Source: CAYPIE01 sp964410665 (GTDB lineage Bacteria; Planctomycetota; Planctomycetia; Gemmatales; Gemmataceae). Taken from it: a DNA stretch of 9,567 nucleotides. The DNA is taken from NCBI GenBank assembly GCA_964410665.1, contig CAYPIE010000155.1, positions 1 through 9,567 on the forward strand. The letters run 5' to 3'. Positions within the stretch are counted from its first letter, which is position 1; each line of letters begins with the position of its first letter. This document shows, piece after piece, positions 7,432 to 9,567 of this stretch. The position numbers and the translations under genes are program-made. A model generated the notes under the pieces. That model worked only from the letters and a program-made list of their open reading frames with translations, made no database searches and was not told the origin of the DNA.

Positions 7432-8976
7432 ATGTTCTTCTACACCAATCTGCCGCCCCACCTGCGGGCTCTCAAAGAAGAGATCGAGAGCCATGCCCGC
7501 GATTATGGCCTCGACTTTTACGAAACCATCTTTGAGGTGGTGGATGCCGATGATCTCAACGAGATTGCCGCCTACGGGGGATTTCCCACCCGCTATCCGC
7601 ACTGGTCGTTTGGCATGGCCTATGAAGAGCTCAAAAAGGGCTACGAGTATGGTCTGTCAAAAATCTACGAGATGGTCATCAACAATGACCCATGCTACGC
7701 CTACCTGATGCGGTGTAACCACACCGTCGACCAGAAGTTGGTGATGAGCCATGTCTATGGCCACTGCGACTTTTTCAAAAATAACCAGTATTTCGCCCAC
7801 ACCACTCGCAAGATGATGGACGAAATCGCCAACCATGCCTCACGGATTCGCACCTACTCCGAGCGGTTCGGCGAGGACCTGGTCGAAAGCTTTATCGACC
7901 GCTGTATGTCGATGGAGGACCTGATCGACATCCACTCGGTGGCCATCAAACGCCGCGAAGACCGCTCCCGCTATGATTTCTCCGAACGGCAGGTGGACCC
8001 GCACCGCCTGACGCGGTTCAAGAGCAAAGACTACATGGAGGAGTACATCAACCCCAAGGCGTTGTTGCAGGCCGAGCACGAAGAGCAGCAGCGTGAACTC
8101 GAACAGGCCGAACGCCGCTTCCCCGAGCAGCCCGAGAAGGATGTGCTGCTGTTCTTGATCAACCACGCCCCGCTTAAACCCTGGCAGCGTGACATCCTAT
8201 CGATCGTCCGCGACGAGGCCTACTACTTTATGCCCCAGGGGCAAACCAAGATCATGAATGAAGGCTGGGCGTCCTACTGGCACTCGACCATCATGACCCA
8301 GAAGATGCTGCACCCCTCCGAAGTCATCGATTATGCCGACCACCACTCCGGCACCATGGCGATGTCCGGTGGTCGGCTCAACCCGTACAAGCTAGGCATC
8401 GAACTGTTCCGCGATATCGAACACCGCTGGAATACCGGCAAGTTCGGCCTCGAATACGAGGCCTGCGATGACATGGTCACCAAGCGGGCCTGGAACAAGG
8501 ATCTGGGGCTGGGTCGGAAAAAAATCTACGAAGTGCGCAAGATCCACAACGACATCACGTTTATAGATACCTTCTTGACCCCGGAGTTTTGCATCGAACA
8601 CAACCTCTTCTCCTTTGCTTACCAGGAGCAGATGGGGCAGTACGTGATCGAGTCACGCGACTTCGACATGATTAAGAAACGCTTGCTATTTAGCCTGACC
8701 AACTTTGGCAAGCCGTGGATCTATGTGGTCGATGGAAATTATCGAAATCGCGGTGAGTTACTCCTCAAGCATGAGTACAATGGAGTAGACTTGAAGCTCA
8801 ATTATGCCCTGGATACGCTGACCAACCTTCAGTTTCTCTGGGACCGCCCCGTCCATCTGGAGACGGTGGTCGATGACAAGCGGACGCTGATCTCGTTTGA
8901 CGGCTCCGATCATTCCACCAAGACCCTGGGAGATGCCAATGAAGTGCTACGAAACGGTACGAGCAAAACTCGCTGA
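7432..8976 (+). CDS. spoVR: SpoVR family protein (YcgB-like)
   Basis: The 514-residue product matches the SpoVR/YcgB family, named from a B. subtilis spore-cortex mutant but widespread in non-sporulating bacteria beside prkA and yeaH. Recognisable blocks are the N-terminal GLDFYETIFEVVDADDLNEIAAYGGFPTRYPHW region split over residues 26-58, FGMAYEELKKGYEYG (60-74), HVYGHCDFFKNN (107-118), a charged helical stretch (213-229), WQRDILSIVRDEAYYF (251-266), NEGWASYWH (276-284) and YADHHSGTM (301-309). The conserved His, Asp and Glu residues hint at a metal site, but activity is unknown. The ATG at 7432 has only a weak AGG about ten bases upstream, and the gene lies behind the three-way-junction structure, so translation may be structure-controlled (inference). 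Its last 38 bases overlap the next gene. Confidence 0.95.
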   Translation: MFFYTNLPPHLRALKEEIESHARDYGLDFYETIFEVVDADDLNEIAAYGGFPTRYPHWSFGMAYEELKKGYEYGLSKIYEMVINNDPCYAYLMRCNHTVDQKLVMSHVYGHCDFFKNNQYFAHTTRKMMDEIANHASRIRTYSERFGEDLVESFIDRCMSMEDLIDIHSVAIKRREDRSRYDFSERQVDPHRLTRFKSKDYMEEYINPKALLQAEHEEQQRELEQAERRFPEQPEKDVLLFLINHAPLKPWQRDILSIVRDEAYYFMPQGQTKIMNEGWASYWHSTIMTQKMLHPSEVIDYADHHSGTMAMSGGRLNPYKLGIELFRDIEHRWNTGKFGLEYEACDDMVTKRAWNKDLGLGRKKIYEVRKIHNDITFIDTFLTPEFCIEHNLFSFAYQEQMGQYVIESRDFDMIKKRLLFSLTNFGKPWIYVVDGNYRNRGELLLKHEYNGVDLKLNYALDTLTNLQFLWDRPVHLETVVDDKRTLISFDGSDHSTKTLGDANEVLRNGTSKTR

Positions 8977-9421
8977 CTGGCGTCCGACCGGCCCGGGTCC
9001 TCATAGCCTCACCGTACGGCCCGATGATACCCCCTGGGCGGTCACCATTCGGGCCGACCGTGTGGAAAGCCTCGGCTGTGCCACCCTGGACATTACCCTG
9101 CAACACACCGACGGTCAGGGCCCGAACGATCTGCACGCCTGGGGCGAACGCCTTACCAGCCAGGTCACCGGCCTGATCCAGCCTTTGGTCATCCACGAGG
9201 TGGATACGCTCCGCCAGGAAGCGCGTTTGCGCAGCCAGGATCCTGTGCAGGAAGCTCAGGCCATTGTCTACGATGAGCTGGCACTCAAGGCCGGCCAACA
9301 AGCGGTGCTGAAACGCTTTCATGCACCAACCGACCCGGGTAGCCGCCGTGAACAGACTGCCTTCCCACAAACCTATGAGACGTTGGCCACGGTCATCGCC
9401 GAGCTGATCGCTGCCAGCTGA
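8939..9421 (+). CDS. Uncharacterised protein coupled to spoVR (160 residues)
   Basis: I do not recognise a named family, although the layout resembles small planctomycete hypothetical proteins. The preferred start is the ATG at 8939-8941 (MKCYETVRAKLADW), six bases after GGGAG (8928-8932) inside the spoVR end. The gene overlaps spoVR by 38 bases in another frame, which points to translational coupling. Upstream in-frame starts at 8897 and 8933 are less well placed. The protein looks soluble. Its first half is probably beta-rich (HSLTVRPDDTPWAVTIRADRV, then ATLDITLQH); the middle and end are helical (GERLTSQVTGLIQPLVIHEVD and TYETLATVIAELIAAS). No signal peptide, membrane segment or catalytic motif is visible. 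Its position suggests a role with PrkA-YeaH-SpoVR (inference). Confidence 0.8.
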   Translation: MKCYETVRAKLADWRPTGPGPHSLTVRPDDTPWAVTIRADRVESLGCATLDITLQHTDGQGPNDLHAWGERLTSQVTGLIQPLVIHEVDTLRQEARLRSQDPVQEAQAIVYDELALKAGQQAVLKRFHAPTDPGSRREQTAFPQTYETLATVIAELIAAS

Positions 9422-9455
9422 GCTAGCGGCGGTCATCCAGACGAAAGCAAGGTAG

Positions 9456-9567
9456 TGGTTGCGGTAAGAAGCGGCAGAGGCGGTTGCAGTGCGGGGAAAG
9501 AGGCAGAAGCAGTTGCGGTGCGGGGAAAGAGGCAGAGGCGCTTGCGGTGCGGGGAAAGAGGCAGAGG
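9456..9567. repeat. 29-bp tandem repeat array running off the window
   Basis: Three units of exactly 29 bases (9481-9509, 9510-9538, 9539-9567) share TTGC(A/G)GTGCGGGGAAAGAGGCAGA, with differences only at the first few positions, at one A/G in the TTGC-GT part and near the end. A shorter diverged unit (25 bases, 9456-9480) precedes them. There are no spacers, so it is a minisatellite rather than CRISPR. A 29-base period shifts frame each unit, so coding is unlikely. The array continues past the window. Confidence 0.9.

Noticed and set aside
8798..9436. 212-codon minus-strand open frame
   Set aside because: It is antisense to the spoVR end and the coupled gene, which has a good ribosome site and sensible composition.
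7322..9547. Shared CGCTTGCGG between the junction stem (7322-7330) and the last tandem repeat unit (9539-9547)
   Set aside because: Nine bases of GC-rich identity are too little to claim common origin without a genome-wide search.
9456..9567. CRISPR array
   Set aside because: Units are contiguous with no unique spacers and no cas genes are present; it is a simple tandem repeat.

Overview
The window looks like chromosomal DNA from a planctomycete, plausibly of the Gemmatales. The evidence is a Hanks-type kinase with a DWG motif in place of DFG beside an ECF sigma factor of the type common in planctomycetes, an isolated lpxA, and a prkA-yeaH-spoVR cluster. I did not determine a species. Base composition is moderately GC-rich, with AT-richer patches near 1960-2420 and inside lpxA.

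Left part (1-1865, minus strand): an intact ECF sigma factor gene overlaps a short ORF that resembles the N-terminal module of planctomycete Ser/Thr kinases. Behind it lies the kinase body, broken by two in-frame stops and at least one frameshift and cut by the window edge. This looks like a decaying sigma-kinase locus. A possible promoter for the sigma factor lies at 1977-2006.

Middle part (1866-3957): a mostly non-coding stretch with one small possible gene (2210-2416, +), then tRNA-Gly(CCC) with its own candidate promoter and lpxA (lipid A synthesis), both on the minus strand. A 556-base divergent spacer follows. It holds a TTGACA/TAGACT promoter candidate and a hairpin-rich leader in front of prkA.

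Right part (3958-9421, plus strand): prkA, yeaH (DUF444, VWA-like with a MIDAS motif), spoVR and a 160-codon gene overlapping the end of spoVR. The first three form the known PrkA-YeaH-SpoVR (E. coli YeaG-YeaH-YcgB) stress/stationary-phase set. Two things are unusual. The gap between prkA and yeaH contains a recognisable small bacterial SRP RNA (4.5S) gene in the same orientation. The gap between yeaH and spoVR folds into a long three-way-junction structure. The fourth gene is probably translated by coupling to spoVR and may be an additional partner. The window ends in a 29-bp tandem repeat array (9456-9567) that runs off the edge.

The best candidates for something undescribed are the SRP RNA inside the prkA cluster, its apparently shortened apical helix, the structured elements at 3708-3889 and 7323-7396, and the coupled 160-residue protein.
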